A DNA stretch of 64,000 nt from Chionis minor (Eukaryota; Chordata; Aves; Charadriiformes; Chionididae), in NCBI GenBank assembly GCA_013398295.1, contig VZSF01007300.1:1-64000 (forward strand), in the 5' to 3' direction. Numbering within the stretch: the stretch's first letter is position 1; each line of letters starts with the position of its first letter. The notes under the pieces were generated by a model. The model had not been told where the DNA came from. It worked only from the letters and a program-made list of their open reading frames with translations, and did no database searches. This document shows positions 47,401 through 62,400 of this stretch, piece by piece. The position numbers were made by a program, and so were the translations under genes.

Positions 47401-50400
47401 TAACTCTGAAGTAAGTTGAGCTGCTTGAGTAGAACCTAAGATTTACAGCAATTTCTTATATCTTTCACTGCATTTGTTGGGGATTAAAATACAATGTCAT
47501 GTATTAAATATAAAGGAGGAAAAATGATGCCTACTGTCTTATTTCTCTCTAACTTCTGGAAAGAGACAGATACCTGCACACTCAAGGGATGCTTGTGGTG
47601 AGCTATGGTGTTGGTGATTACAGATTAAACTTTAAAGGTTTACAGTGTGTGTGTGTGTGGTTTTTTGTTTGTCTCTCTGTTATTTAGCCAGCAACAGTTA
47701 AAGAATCTTCAAGCAGCTTTGGGCAGTAGACTGGAAGAATCTCTATGCATAATCAATGAAAAAGTACCTTTTAATGACACAAGTACGTATTGCCTTGGTC
47801 TGGGTTTCTTGTTTAATTTTGGGTATCCATTGGGAGAAAGTGCTCCTCAAAATGTATTATCTGTAAGAAAAGTTGGACATCTGAACAGATAGTTGGAGGC
47901 AATTGTAATAAGTAGTCATAATACTCATTATAATCTTGTCTGGTGATCTTAAAATACCAATTTTTTATATTTACATATATATCATGAAAATTAAAACTTT
48001 TGAAGGCTTTCAAGTAATTTGGCTCTTGTCTTGCTTAGTGTTGATAAAATATTGTAAAAGATGAACGATCAGTGTCAATTTACTGGTTTCTTAACAAAGA
48101 TTTTAGTTACTCATCTCAAAGAGTATTATTTTTGGCAGGGTATATCCAAGAGTTACAGTAAGTTAAGGTGGGGATTAACTAGTGGCTGCAGAGATGTTGA
48201 CTCAATGAGGCATTGCAGCAATAATGGTCTACGCTTCGTATTAGTGGGAAGCCTGTCAGCATGTCTCATGTCTGATCAGAGAACACCCAGACTAGTTCTG
48301 ATCTGTGGTTTGTCTCAGACTCATTCATCTTTCCCGGGGGGTGGGGGGACAGACCAAACCCTTGGAATACGGGGACTTCAACCTGAAACAACCTTTTTTC
48401 TGCTTCCTTTCCAACTGCCACTAGATAAACCGAAGTGCGGAAGATACCATGAAGTTAGGAGCGCTCAGCCTTTGTATTGTTTTTGGTGCAAGAATCAGTT
48501 AGTATGTGCCAGATCAGTGCTGTGTACTGGGTGCTTTTGTAAATAGCTTGAACATGAGGTTGTACTTGGGCAGGCAGCACTCTGTACTCTTCTGGCAGTG
48601 AGACCAGGAGGACCTGGAGTAGTGAGAAAGCTGAAACTAGTGGAGAAGGAACAGAGAAGTGAAAACAGGCTGTTGAATTTCCAGTAGATTTTATTGGTAG
48701 CTTCTGCGTTTTTCATTTGGGTTGAAACTTGATGACAGCATATTGAATAGCTTCAGGTTTTCTAAAAGCTGATCTGGCAGGGTGCTGCAGGATTGAGCCT
48801 TCCAAGTTCTCCAGTGGGTTGGCAATTCGGTGAGTCTTGGCTTAGAAACACCAGGTCATCTTCTCTTTAGGAAACGTTGACTCTCATACAGCATGTTATG
48901 CTGAGGTGTCCGTACCTTGAGTTGATACCCTTTTTGCTTCTTTCCTCTCAAAGATCACATTACCTGGCCTCTGCTGCCTATTTCTACTTCTCTGGCTTCT
49001 TTAGCTGTTCTTTGGTTTTTTTACAGGTGGTTATCATTGTAGTGAGAACTTTAATACAAATGATTTGTTTGTCTGCTCGCTCAGCTGCCATACCATAATG
49101 TTTTTGCTTGTGTAGAAAACACTGCAAATAGTGGACAGATCTTTAGTTATAGGAGAATGAGAGAAAGTCAGGAAAGGTTTGTCTGCTGTGGATTCCAACT
49201 GTCTTGCTGTAGGCTCTGTAGCTGCTTTTAAGTATAACTAGCAGCTGGCTTCAGTTTCAGTAACAATCAAATGACTTGTTGACTGCTAAGCATGATTTCA
49301 AGAGTAGAAGGATAAAGTTTTCTGAAGCATTTCCTTATGACTAGGATTTAGTAATTTTGGACAGTGTTTTTTTGTTGTGAATACAACTACCTCTTCCAAT
49401 GTGTTAATTGCTAAATGTAAATGATACAAAAGGAGTAAGAAGCTGTAAATTTCCTTTGTGTGCAAATTTTAAACTAAAATCGTTGTTATTGCATTTTAAT
49501 TGAGGATGGATGTGACCCCTTCTAAATCTCTGAGACTTTGCAAGCTATTGTCTAGGTACAGATATTCCTCTATCTCTTTAAAAATTGTGCCTGCTTGTAA
49601 TTGAATAGTCATTCTAGTTGCTCTGTAACTGGAGCAGAATGCTGAAATATGTGGAGAGTACATCTTACTCTAAATTGTCAACAAATCAAGTCATACAGGA
49701 GCATGGTTTTGTTTTAAAAAACAAACAAACATGCAAACCATTTAAATAACACATTCATCTTACTTGACAGTCCCTGGAATGTAACTGAAATTTGAAGGTC
49801 ATCTTGAATTCGTCAAGATTTTTTTTTTTAAAAAAGATTTTCACTCTTGTTAGTGATGAATACTGTCCTTTTTGGCAAGGGGGTTCTGCTCTTGCCTATC
49901 AAATTCAGGGTGTTCAGATGGTTAAATGTGATTTACAATCTGAGGCAAGTATGAAAGTGCTTTCTCTCCACCTAGTTACAGTCACAGTTCTTAAGTAAGG
50001 ATGTTTAGGCCTACTTTATTGAAGCTAATTGTCTATATCTTTTTAGTTAACATTACTTACATGACCTGTAATATTACTGCAGTGAAATCTTATATTTAAA
50101 AAAAAAAATCACTATTTACCAATAACCGTCTCTTAAAAAAAGTCATTTAATAACTGCATGTATCTCAATTTTTGTCCTGTAGGATCTAATCGATACAATG
50201 CTCTGAATGTACCACTACACAACAGAAGATATCAGGTAAGAACTTTTTGTGGCTTTGTATGTGAAATGCAACTTTCTACACAGATACTGACTAAAACCAG
50301 TCACTTCATTGACCTGAAATGGCAGAAGATAGCCTGTCTTACTACTGTTATGATATTCCAAGGAAATTTCTGTCCACAGAGCCTCTGTGCTTTTCAAAGG

Positions 50401-53400
50401 TAGTCTGTACTGTTCTTGTGGCAAGGAGTCAAGTTGTCTGCTCACCTCGCTTCACTAGTGCTAATCCATTGACTACTCACTGATGATTGCTGTAGGTATT
50501 AACTCAGGCATGTCTTTCTAAAAAAAAAAATGGCAAAAAGATTTAATATTTATCTCCTATTACAGTTATAATACTCTTTTTCTTTACCTACCTAAGTTAG
50601 AACTTGAACATTTCATTTTTAAAGTTAGTTAAAACTACATTAGTTTAAAGGTCTTAAATTTTTTTGTTGAAAAAAGTAGTTTTGGTCTCTTAAGTTTCTT
50701 TATCTTCTAACTGAGCTTCTTCAGTCACATCACTGGAGCCCCAAAGAATGTTTGCATTTGTAAACTATACATTGGTGTGTATACTAGAGTACCATATTAA
50801 TACTACTTGTCACTAGTCATTCTTTTGAGGAACGTATTTTTGAGGACTCTACATGATTCACCTAGATTTTATGGGATACTTCTTGCCAAAACACCTCTTA
50901 CGTGCAGCCAAGTTGCCCTTATTAATTTAAATATTATTAAAAAATAGTTTCTTTCATTACTTTTTTATCAATTTCCTTGGGAATGTTGTTTACTCAGCAT
51001 TCAAAAACAAGCATTGGCTTTATGTGAATAGCTAAATAAGGCTTTTTACAGTAGTAAACCAGATACCTTGATGCATTCAATATTTTTCTGGTTTTGCTGC
51101 CACTGAGGATGAGCTCCACAGCACTGTGTTTTCTCCTTGCTTGTATGATACGTATCAAACCTTCAAGTTAGTGCATTCAGATGCCACTGTAGAAAGACTT
51201 CAAATAGCTGCTTTCTCTGTTCTTCAGAAGTGCCTGTAAAGAGACCTTGTTCCTAATAGGTCTGCTGTGAGAACAGGTGTCCTGCTGTTCAGTTTTGTGA
51301 TGTAAACTTAAACTTAAATCAGCTTCTTGTCAGTACTAAGAAAAATCTGAGTAACAGTGTGGACAGTTTCTCCCTTTGCTGTTTTCTGCTAGCACTGTGT
51401 CAGCCAGCCTCGTGCTTCAATATCTGCAGCCTTGAAAATGTTCCAGGACAGTTTTTTTTACGACTGGCTTTGCTAGTGGAGGCAAAATGCTAGTGTATTA
51501 GCACAGGCTGTGGTGTAAAGGACAGCAAAACAGTAATATTGTCCGTTTTCCGTCCTTGTGTAGCTAACAAACATACACAAACTGAATATGATGACTGTAT
51601 TAATTATTCACCACTGTCCCTGATGCATAATCAAGATTCATTTGATTTAACACTTCATTGAAGCATTAGGAATACATCTCTGAAGGATAAGTCATTCTTG
51701 GCTGAAATGTTACTTTAACCTTATTGTCTCCTCCATAAATGACAAGAGAGTGTTTTTCTTCTCTTTTGTCTTTGCTTTTTCAGAATGTTCCATTTTGGAT
51801 TAATTTCTTACATACCTCCCTACTTCACTAAAGCCACAGAAGAGCCTTATTCATAAGCAGCAGCTCAGTTCTGTCCAGATGGGAGAATAACAATTGAGTG
51901 TTACTGGTTAGAGAAGCAGACACCTTCTTATTCTGGAAGAAAACCTCATTGGGTTTTACTAACCAAAGACAGATTTTCTTACAGCCATGTGTAACAAACT
52001 TCTCGCTGTTGTCATGCTGAAAGGACTGAGCTGTTGTCTGAAATTAGTCTATTGGTGTTTAGAAATCTTAATTTCAAAGATGGCTTCTGTAACTGTACTA
52101 ACCTCTAAGTGTTATTGTGGCCTGTAGTTTGAGGAGTGCAGCCAGAAGCAAAGCATCATCTGTTGTATGAAATAAAAATGTACTTGTCGTCACAGAAAAA
52201 CATGCCCTTCTGTGTGGCATTGTATTTTATGAATAAACTTTAAAAATTAAGTTAAAGGTAGTTGTTGCTATGTATTTTAGGCTGAACTACTAACAAGAAA
52301 GAAATAATTGATGGCAATTATTTATATCCAACTATAGAATTTTTTCATATTAATAGGTACATGTCAAATATAATGATTTTACAACTATCTTTACAGCTGA
52401 AGTTGCGAGACCTTGCTGGCCAGGCGCTGGCTTTTGTTCAAGAACTTGTAACGGCTCTTTTGAACTTCCATACGTACACTGAGCAGAAGGTACAGATCTT
52501 TCCCATTGATTCTGCAACAGACACTATATCACCATTAAATCAGAAGGTAAAGCTTACAGATTTCAGCTATGAGTATATTCAATTATGTAGACTTTCATGA
52601 GTGAATAATGCAAACTTCTACCACCTTTATTGGAATGCTACCAGTTTGTTCATGAGAGGCTGCCTGTCCTGCATGAGAAGTCTTTTCTATTGGGTGAATT
52701 CTCTGAAAGTGGGCAAAGGTGTAGCTGCAGAGAATCCTTTTCCCCTATGCCTCTACTACAAGAGCAATATGATTGTCAAATCAAAGCTTTGCTTTTTAAG
52801 TGCTAAATTAAAGTCCATTTGTCAAAAAATTCAGCTGGCTTATTTTAAAATACACAAATGTTGCACTGCTTGTCTTAGTTAATGCACTGGGGCATTGAGA
52901 CAGAAGTTGTTGTGTTTAACTGTAACATGAAATACACTGGATATAAGGTAGACTTATGAAGGCGAGAACTTGGACTTTATTCACTTGTCAAAAACCAACT
53001 TTATAATCTGATTTTGGGCTGTTTGTGTCAAGACCTTTCCTACAAGTGGTCTGAAGCTTCGAGTCTGTAAAGTATGTAGAAATTATTACGAGAAACCTGA
53101 CCTGTCTCTTTCTGTGCAACTCCATGGGAAGACTTCTCTGAGAGTATCATTCAGAGCTGTTAAGCTACATCCTTTGATTTTCTATGCTACGAAACATGGA
53201 AAAGAACGTTGTGCACGAGGATACGTGTGGGGATGCATATACATATATATGTGCTGGAATAAAATTGCTTTAACATCAGAGTTGTTGAATTCATAGTGCA
53301 AGTGGACCTATGTGTGTTTAAGTTGCTGGATGACAGTAGTTTCTTACTTGGACTACAATTTCAGTTTAGTAGTTTGTAGGGCTCAGACTTAAGCTTCTGC

Positions 53401-56400
53401 GATGGATGTGGCTTGCATTCATCAAATGGCTGCAGTGCATGTAGTGGCAATGTTAACTACCACAAAACTTTCCTGTTCTTGGGAAGACCTCCTTTAATCT
53501 CTTTGCAGGCAACAAATATGCTTATGAAGGCGTTTATCCACTAGAGAAATCCCACTCTATTTACCTTCTCAGTTGTTTTGACTATTTGAATCAAGAATAC
53601 ACTTTTGCAGAGATTCAGCATAGATCTTAGTTTGAGTACTTTTTCTTGCTCCTGCCGCCAAAGGTACTCAAAACTGCATATCCTTGTGAAAACTATGCAG
53701 GTTTGTCATCTTCCAAATTCTTTGCGGCAGGAACTGTGTCTCCTTATGTGTCCCAGTGTGGTGACTGGATTCTACACACTACTGCAGTTTACACTATGTG
53801 AATAAAATCAGGTTTCTTAGACATCACTTCTCATGTGTTTTTTTTCTGTCCTAGTAAACACTTCTTTGTTGCTTTTCAGCAGAGAAGTGCTTTTGCACAG
53901 CTGAAACCTGCAACTTAATCAGAACTGTAATTTGATTCTCCTTTTCTGATAATTGACTCTGATTCAGTAGTTCAGGCTTTGTTTGTTTTCATAATTATGT
54001 TTCTTGTAGTCTGCCCCTTTGTGTATTCATTACCTAATTGCTTCAGTGCATGCTACCTCTCAGGGCTTTTGCTGTGACTTTGACTTTCCAGTGGTGAAGC
54101 ATCTTTTATCACTCACTGAAGCTGCGGTTGCTCCTGTATTTTTGATCAATTTATCTATTTGCTTGCCAAGTGTTCTCAGTGTGATCTTAGCTCCTCCACT
54201 GAGTGGTTCAAAAGCCTCCCCTTAACGTGGTAGAGAAAATGAGACAAGTGTCAGGTAGTGGCTTAGCACACTTGCACTGATTTATTTTTCCCTAACTCCA
54301 GGTCTTGTCTGGCGCTTTCAAGCTATTTTCCCCAACAAACACTCAAAGTAGATGTGGACAATTCCCTCCCAGGTTCAAGTATTCCTTTTCTCTTTAAGTA
54401 TTGGATTGCTGGGTTCTTCTGGGTCTTCAGCATCATGCCAGATAACTCCAGTCTTCTCTCTTGAAACACAAGTCAGGAGCGTTCTGCATGTGTTATTTCT
54501 TCTTCCTTAGATTTAGGAATTTTCCCTAATTCCATCCGGATTTGTGCATGCGTGAATGAGAGCTTGGCATCTCTTTTCTTGTTAACACTGTTACTGCACT
54601 ATAATAATACACGAAATAATTAAAATTTCTCGTACCTTATTTGCCTGGGATCTTTAGCTACTCTTGTGGTATAAATAATCAAAGGTGAAGGTATCTTTCT
54701 GTGGGGTAAAATAAAAACCAAGATCACTTTTGACTACCTATGTCAATCTGTGGAAAAAGCTTTTTGTAGTACTGTGGTGTCAAAATTGAAAGCTGATGGT
54801 ACTGTTACATTTTGATTGTGTGAAAGAGTAAACACCTTTGTTCTCGGGTATACTTTTTTGAAGGCAAAATTAGCCATAGAATTCATTTAAGCAATTTTTA
54901 GCAAAGTCAGGCAGTTCTGTGAGGCCAAAGGTTCATAGTTGCCCAAACCTGTCATAGTTCTTGTAAGCAAGAATTCTCCATTTGATTAGTTACTGCTCTA
55001 TCCCTTGCATTGGCATAACCATGCTTTGGCTCGTGTTGAAAACTGGACTGAAAACAGATAAAAATTAAAATGTAGCTCTCAGTTCTAACTGGGTTTAGTT
55101 TTTCCATACTTTGCACTGCGCAGCATAGCTGTGCAAATGTTTGTGCTGATGCGCAGGACAAGGGCTGAGAGGCAAACAACAGCTGGGAGGAAAGCAGGAT
55201 AGTTTTTCTGGTGGCTTAATGGTGCATGGATCTAGCCCTGATTTGATGGAGTTGAGCAAGGGATGAAAGAATGTTTAAAGCAGGGGTTTGGTGTGCTGTG
55301 CATGGCAGCTAAAATGAAGTAGGGTGCTGGGGCAAAGCCCTAGATGGGGTTTTGTGTGGACTTCCATTGTAGCCTTTACTGTTTCTCAGTTTCCCTCAAG
55401 GTGTGTGCGTGTCCTGTAGAAGAGATTGCTGTACATCACTTGACTATTATATCTTATTATTGACGTACTGGGGATCATTTAAGATGAGAGGTGCTTTGCT
55501 AAAGTGGACTCTTCAATTGTTAACTCGAAACAGTTTGCAAGAACCTTTAGCAAGCACCATTTTAAAATCTCTCTGTACTCAGTTTTCACAGTATCTTCAT
55601 GAAAATGCTTCGTATGTTCGCCCTCTGGAGGAAGGAATGCTTCACTTGTTTGAGAGTATTACAGAAGATACTGTGACAGTCCTGGTAAGACTTCTTATTT
55701 TTAGTATTGAAAAAGATTTTTTACAGAGCAAAAATACTTATGTGTTGTTTTTCCTTCCAGGAAACAGCTGTGAAATTGAAGGCCTTCTCAGAACATTTAG
55801 CTTCCTACTTATGCTTTCTAAGAAAGATTCTTCCTTATCAGTTAAAAAGGTACTTTTGATTTGCTAGATCAAATTAAAGGGGCACTAAAGTGTCAGGCAC
55901 ACAGCATTGTCAATATCTACAACTCAAATATTAAGGCAACCCTTAAATATTAAGGCAACCACTCTGGCTTAAAAGGCAGAATTTTTTTTGCCTGCTGGTC
56001 TTTGAGCCTTTAGGCTATGCAGGGGCTTTTTTCAGCCGAGCTAAAACCACATAATTTTAAAGCCTTTTTTCCCCCCCCTCACAGATGAGACTTTAATGAA
56101 AGCTGCACAGATTTTTAATGTTTTTTAATGTTATTCAATAGTATTGATACTATTTGGGTACGATATACTAAAAGTGTTAATTTCTTGAGCCTGTCTGAAG
56201 ATTACCTATCATGCAGTAAATACAGCAATGTAGTAGAACTTGGCGAGATGCGCATCCCTTCTGCAGTGAAAATCTTTGTTCCCAAGTGGGTTGAAGGGAG
56301 GTGAATTATTAGTGCAAATGACTGCTTAAAAAGGAGATTTGGATTAAGGATGAAGAAAAAGCTTGGTTTGTGCCTTCTTTATACCTGCTGTCCTGCTCCT

Positions 56401-59400
56401 TAGGAAGTAAGAGGTAAATTATATATGGTAGAAGAAAAAGTCTTTAAACTGATGCAATCAGTTCCTTGCTGTGAGTGTAAACTGTTCCTGGCTTGTGACT
56501 CAAGCTCTTTAGGAGTGGGGATAGTACATGTACACAGTAATGTTCATGTATTGCTAAGTTACTCTGATATGTTAACCTTTCTAAAATAAATTCCTACTCT
56601 ATGGTTGCTTTGGACTGAGATTGTGGAGAACACTAGTTATCTACTCCAAAACTCATGAACTTGTTTTTTTAAGGTAATTGCTCACTTTTAAAAAAAAAAA
56701 AAAAATTCATATATTCCTAGCTTGGAAGAAGAGTGTGAGTCTTCTCTTTGCACAGCTGCTTTAAGAGCTAGAAATATGGAGCTACAGAGAGACATGAAAA
56801 GGTTGACTGCAGTCTTTGAGAAGCTACATACATACATTAGTCTTCTTGCATTACCAAGTAAGTGACAGTTTTGGCTTAGTTGGTTACATTGTGACTGGAA
56901 GGTATAGTTTTCCTTTTGGACCAGTTTAAAAAAAAAAAACAACCAAAACCAACAAAAACAACCAAAAAAACCAAACCCCAAAAATAAACCACGGCCCCCA
57001 AAACCTCACCTCACCAACAAATCACACACAAAAAATCCCAATTCTATGATAAAGAGTTGCGTTAACTTTGTTTTCCTTTAGGAACAGTCTGAATTATGGG
57101 GCAAATGAGTTCTGCTCTGTCATACTGGACCCTCTTTGATCCAGGCTGGGAGTCTGAGTCTGCTGTAGAGTGTTTCCTTAATGCTCCATACTCTTCCTTC
57201 TGAATATGCCAGAAATTACCAATTAGTTGCATGTACCATGTTTTAGGTAGTCATAGTCAACTGTAAAGGAGAAGAAATGACTGTCTTCATAGTACAATTG
57301 ACAGTACGTCTTTTGTCATGTCTTAATCATGACCTTGTTAATAAACTACTTTTTATTACTAATTATCATGTCCAGCTCCTCCTGTTCTGTTAAATTAGAA
57401 CTGTCATGGTAACAACTAAATAAAATCAGGTAAAACCGTTGTGTTTATGTGTGTGTGGAAACCATATCCAAATGCATACTGTAAATAATAAGAGGGAACA
57501 GTTACTGTATAGCTTCAGGTTATTTCAGTCTTCACTCTTTAGAAGGACACAGATGGTCCTTCCTACAACCGTGAGCATGTGTCCCAGTTTGAGGTAAAAC
57601 AGGACCAATTTTGTTCAGTAACTTAAATTTCTAACTAGGCCTCTTCTAAACGCTGAAATTACCAGCAGAAATTTCTGCATGTTGTGCAGAAAACTGTTCA
57701 CTCTGAGTGCATGCATAACTGCTTTTTGAGACCAAAAGAGTTGGTATTTGTAAAATCTAAATGAAATTTAGGAAAACTAGAATTCTTTTACCTGCCCACT
57801 TGGGCAAAATTTGGTGTGTGTGTATATACATAATATTAAAGAAAGGGGGAGCGTTAAGCAAACTAATCTGTTACAATTCTTTAGTTCTAAAGGTCATACC
57901 CCGTGCAAATGTTTCTAGTAGGTGGAAATTAGATGATGAAAAATCATCTTTTTTTCACCATGGTTGAATCTTATGGTTTTTTTCCTTTCTGCATGGTACT
58001 TCTAGGTACAAAACCAGAAGGACTTCTTAGGACAAATTACAACTTTGTGTTTACAAACATTGCTGCAAGTCTTCATGGATTTCATGACATTTTACAAGGT
58101 GAGACTACAGGAATAGTGGTGTGTTTCAGCTTTGCTTTTTCCTGTTTAACATGGTACACATCACGCGCTCTGTAACAATGTTAAATGTGTAATATGTGAT
58201 AAATCTGGTTTGTTTTGCCTTTACAAACTAACATAAGAAACTAAAACTGCTAACTACTTATTTTAGATATGCATGCATGTTTTTGACTCCTCTGTTCTCC
58301 TAGCTTTGTTCTTCTAAGTTGCTGAAGTATTTAATTGTGGCACTCGATCTTCCTGAGCAGTATTACTTTTAGTTACAGAACTTCATTGCTCTAGTGGAAC
58401 TAGATTACAGAATGGAATGCCATTAAATATACATATTTTCCTCCACTTCTGTACTGTTGAGCTAGTACCAGACTTCAAAGTGGGATTTTTCTTTACGTTT
58501 TTTTAGGTCGATTACTATTCTTAACATGAGTATATAACCAAAACCTAGATGTCTTACCTTCTTTTTATCAGAAGGTTGTGGATGTGTTACATTTTCAGTG
58601 AAGTGATACTTGGTTAAAACTCAGACTTCTAAAAGACTGATGTTTCTGTATATCCTAGAATTGCTATACTATGTAGCTGTTAGCAGGGAGGAAATAATCC
58701 ATGTAGGCGAATTGCTTTGATCCTAGGCAGCTGTTTAAATATTAGGCTTTTGCAGATTTAAGCATAACATTTTTGTTTCTTCTAGTCTTTTAGCAATAAT
58801 GTCAATAGTGCTGTCCCATTTTGCAGTGTCCCTGTTTTTTTTCCTTAAAAGAACCCAACTATTGGTGACTGTACCACAAACAAAATTGAGACATTAAACC
58901 CAGAGTTTTGTAACATAAGTTTATTGATAAATGCCGTCTATCTCTTAATATAGTTACTATAATGTAAAACCAACCCAACTTAACGCATTATCAAAAGAAA
59001 TAAAAACAGAGTGAGAGTACTGAAGAAAACTATCAGTAGAATTCACTAGCAGGCAACAGAAATGTTGTACTTAACACCTCACACTCCCATACTCCAGAAT
59101 GATTGATTTGCCACTTCTCTCTTCCCTTCCTTCCCAACCCAAACTGATTTCCAGCTGCTTAAGCTTACCTCAAATTATAAATTCTGGTGGCAATAGTCTG
59201 GGACTTCTCTGTTCTGTAGCAGTAGTACTTTATTGTAAAATGGGTGCGAAGTGTCAAACAATTGCTTATTTTTAATTAGGCCTAGTTGGGAATATTTGTT
59301 CTTGCATGATGAATACTTGAATGTTTTAAAATTTTGGTGCTGTTGAAATTAGTGTATTTAAGCTAAGAAATTTTTGTGAATGACTTTCAAAAACTGTTGT

Positions 59401-62400
59401 GGCGTTTGGGCTTTTTCCCCCTCTCTGAAGACTGTTCTGTTGATTTTTTGCCTGAAAATTTTAGAATATAGAAAGTAGCTTTATAAATTTCTGGTAGTCT
59501 TTTAAATTTGCTCTGACAATTAAAATACCTTTCCCTTCTAAGTCATTTAAGTTTAAGACTCAGATATGGAACCTGACTAAAAATTCTGCCTTTAATGTCC
59601 TGATGTAAACATATGGAAATGGAAAGTATACTTGTGGGAATGAAATGCTATGGATCTGTTATATAGCTATGACTTGGGACACAGAGTATACTTAAATACA
59701 CACCTTAATTCTGCCTTGTGTAACAGGCATAATGCCTGTTCCTTATGATCACCAAGTTGTGTAAGGCAGTATACCAACGAAGTAAAAGTATCCAGAATAA
59801 ACTTTTATACAACTTGCTTAAAGGGGTGAAAAGCATTTGGAGCCAGATGTCATAAGCTGAACTTGAAAATGGTTGCTTAAATAGACAAAAAAAAATGTAA
59901 TTTGACATAAATGTTTTCTTTTTCTAGACATTTCCAAACACTACAGTCAGAAAGCCACTTTAGAACAAGATGTTCCAACTGCCACACAGAAACTCATAAC
60001 TACAAATGACTGTATTTTATCCTCTCTTGTGGCTTTAACAAATGGAGCAGGCAAGGTAATGGATATTTTTATTTCAATATAATGCCCTGACTTGTGCAGT
60101 TATTTAAAAAAAAAAATCTTAGTTAATGATTTGGACTATCTAGATGTGCCTCTGATAATCTATAGTATGAGACTTGTTTTAACACATTTTCAGGCTACAA
60201 GATAAAAATAACTGAATGTATGATAAAAGCAGATACTGTGAAGAGGATGCTTTGCATTAGTAAGGTCTAACTTAGGTGGAAGAGCCTGCAGCATGCTTGA
60301 ATTTCTTATTTTAAAGTCCAGTTTCACTCAATAATTGTCTTTCTCCTGGAAGAGTAATTGCTCTTTTGAATCTTTCTGGTCAATTTAATTTGAAAAGTGA
60401 CTTTTCTTGATTTGTCTAGATTGCCTCGTTCTTTAGCAACAACTTGGATCACTTCACTAGTTCATTGAGCTATGGCCCAAAGGCAGGAACGGAGTTCATC
60501 AGCCCTCTTTCAGCCGAGTGTATGCTGCAGTACAAGAAGAAGGCAGTTGCCTACATGAAGTCTTTGAAGAAGGTTTGTTCAGCTAGCGTGCTTGCACAGA
60601 GAAAGCACAAATGCGTTGATAGTCGGTTATGCCAAAGAGAATACAAACTAAGGATTTTCAGTATTTGGAATAGGTTTTCCTCTGAATGAGAATATTTGGC
60701 TGAGGAAATGGGACTCTCAGAGCAATAATGCTATTCAGAAATCTACAGAGCGTAGTTGCCCTCACAACTGAGGGTATGTGCCAATTCTGCTGTTACCCGT
60801 TTCCACTAATTACTTCTGTGCCAAGACTCCAAAGAGAAGAGGGTAGCTGCATATTTAAATTTCCTCTCATATTCACTGGGAACATGGAGTGAATGACATC
60901 ATATTCTTATGCTTGCATTCACTGGAAGACAGTGGAGAACAACAGGGGAAAAATGGCAGCTGAAAAGGAGAAGAAAATGTGCTGAACCAAAAGACTGAAC
61001 ACAGATCTCCCTGTTGTCTCCACTAAAATTAACAATGAAGTGATGGTGTACTTAAGTTATCATTAAAACACTTAAAGCAATGACTTTAAAGTGGACCTGA
61101 AGATGCATTTGATCATGAAGTAACATCTGGAGTTTTCTGGGCACTTTTTATTCAGATGTGTGTTTTGGGGCAGTATATTTTGTGAGCTTAAACCGTATTT
61201 TTTTTTTACTGGCTGGTAAACACTTCTAAGATGTTTTTCTGCCATTTAGTAAAATAAGAAGGGCAATAAGAAAGTAAATGTAGAATAGGTATTCTGATCT
61301 ACTATGAAACATGTTTTGAAGTTTCTTTTATCCTTCTGTAGCCTTGTGCTGATTCAGTGCCTTATGAAGAGGCTTTGGCTAATCGCAGAGTTCTTCTGAG
61401 TTCCACAGAAAGTAGAGAAGGTCTTGCACAACAGGTATTCTGGTATAAATTTTACTAACGTATATGATAGTGTATTTATAAAGGTAAAGTAGTATAAAAT
61501 AGTCTCCACATACTTATACGTGTGGTTGTTTGTACATAGTTATGCATATACTGAAGCTTGAAATTAGGCTACAGATGCTGTATTTGTAGATTTTGAAAGT
61601 AAAACTTATCCTTGTCAGGCTGGGTTATTCCAAGACTTGTTCTCCTGTACCTGCAGAATGTACCTATAGTTATAAGAGACAGGATTACGCCATTGATATC
61701 TTCATTGGTAAATCCAAGAAGTCAGGCAATCTTTCATGATTACCTAAATACAAAATACAGACAAATAAGGCATACTGAAGTATTCATTTCTAATGTTATG
61801 TACTGTTTTGAGTGCTTTTTTTTTGACTACGCAGGATTTATTAGCACTGGTTAACAACAATGATCTTTCTTTTCAGTTAATGTCTTTTAATAGATTACAG
61901 TTTATCGTTCTTGAAGTGTGTGGTTTTTTTCCTGGAAGGTGAAGCAGGTTAAATGGTATTTAAAAGGCCTATAAAGTTTGTCTATCTCGTCATATGAATG
62001 AGACTGTCTGATTAATACTACAACTTCTTTATTAGCTTGAATGTTCAAACTGTGCCTGAGTCATTGTCATTGAACTTTTACAGAAGAAAAAGACTTCATT
62101 GTTTTTTATTGTAGTGGCCAATATTCAAAGTGTGCTAGTAGGGATGAGGTGAGTTTCAACAGAAATGTGTGGAGTGAGAGGACATGTACCGTTCCATAGT
62201 TGATTTCTTGCCTGGACAAGTGTATTCTTCTGTCTGTATGAGGTCGGGCAGCTGGGAGGGGAGAGATTGTCTTTCTAAAGACCAAACCATGATGTGACCA
62301 TAGGATAAGAAAATGCTAGTGCCAGGCACATGTCTTTCAAGCATTCATAAAATTTTTTCCTGCTTTGATTTTTTTTTTTCACCTAATATGGTGTTGCCAG

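Noticed and set aside
48061..48546. 161-codon plus-strand frame inside PPP1R21 intron 7
   Set aside because: No splice sites in a compatible phase and no match to PPP1R21; chance frame in an intron.
55917..55962. Short direct duplication (aatattaaggcaacc twice)
   Set aside because: Intronic replication slippage of no evident consequence.
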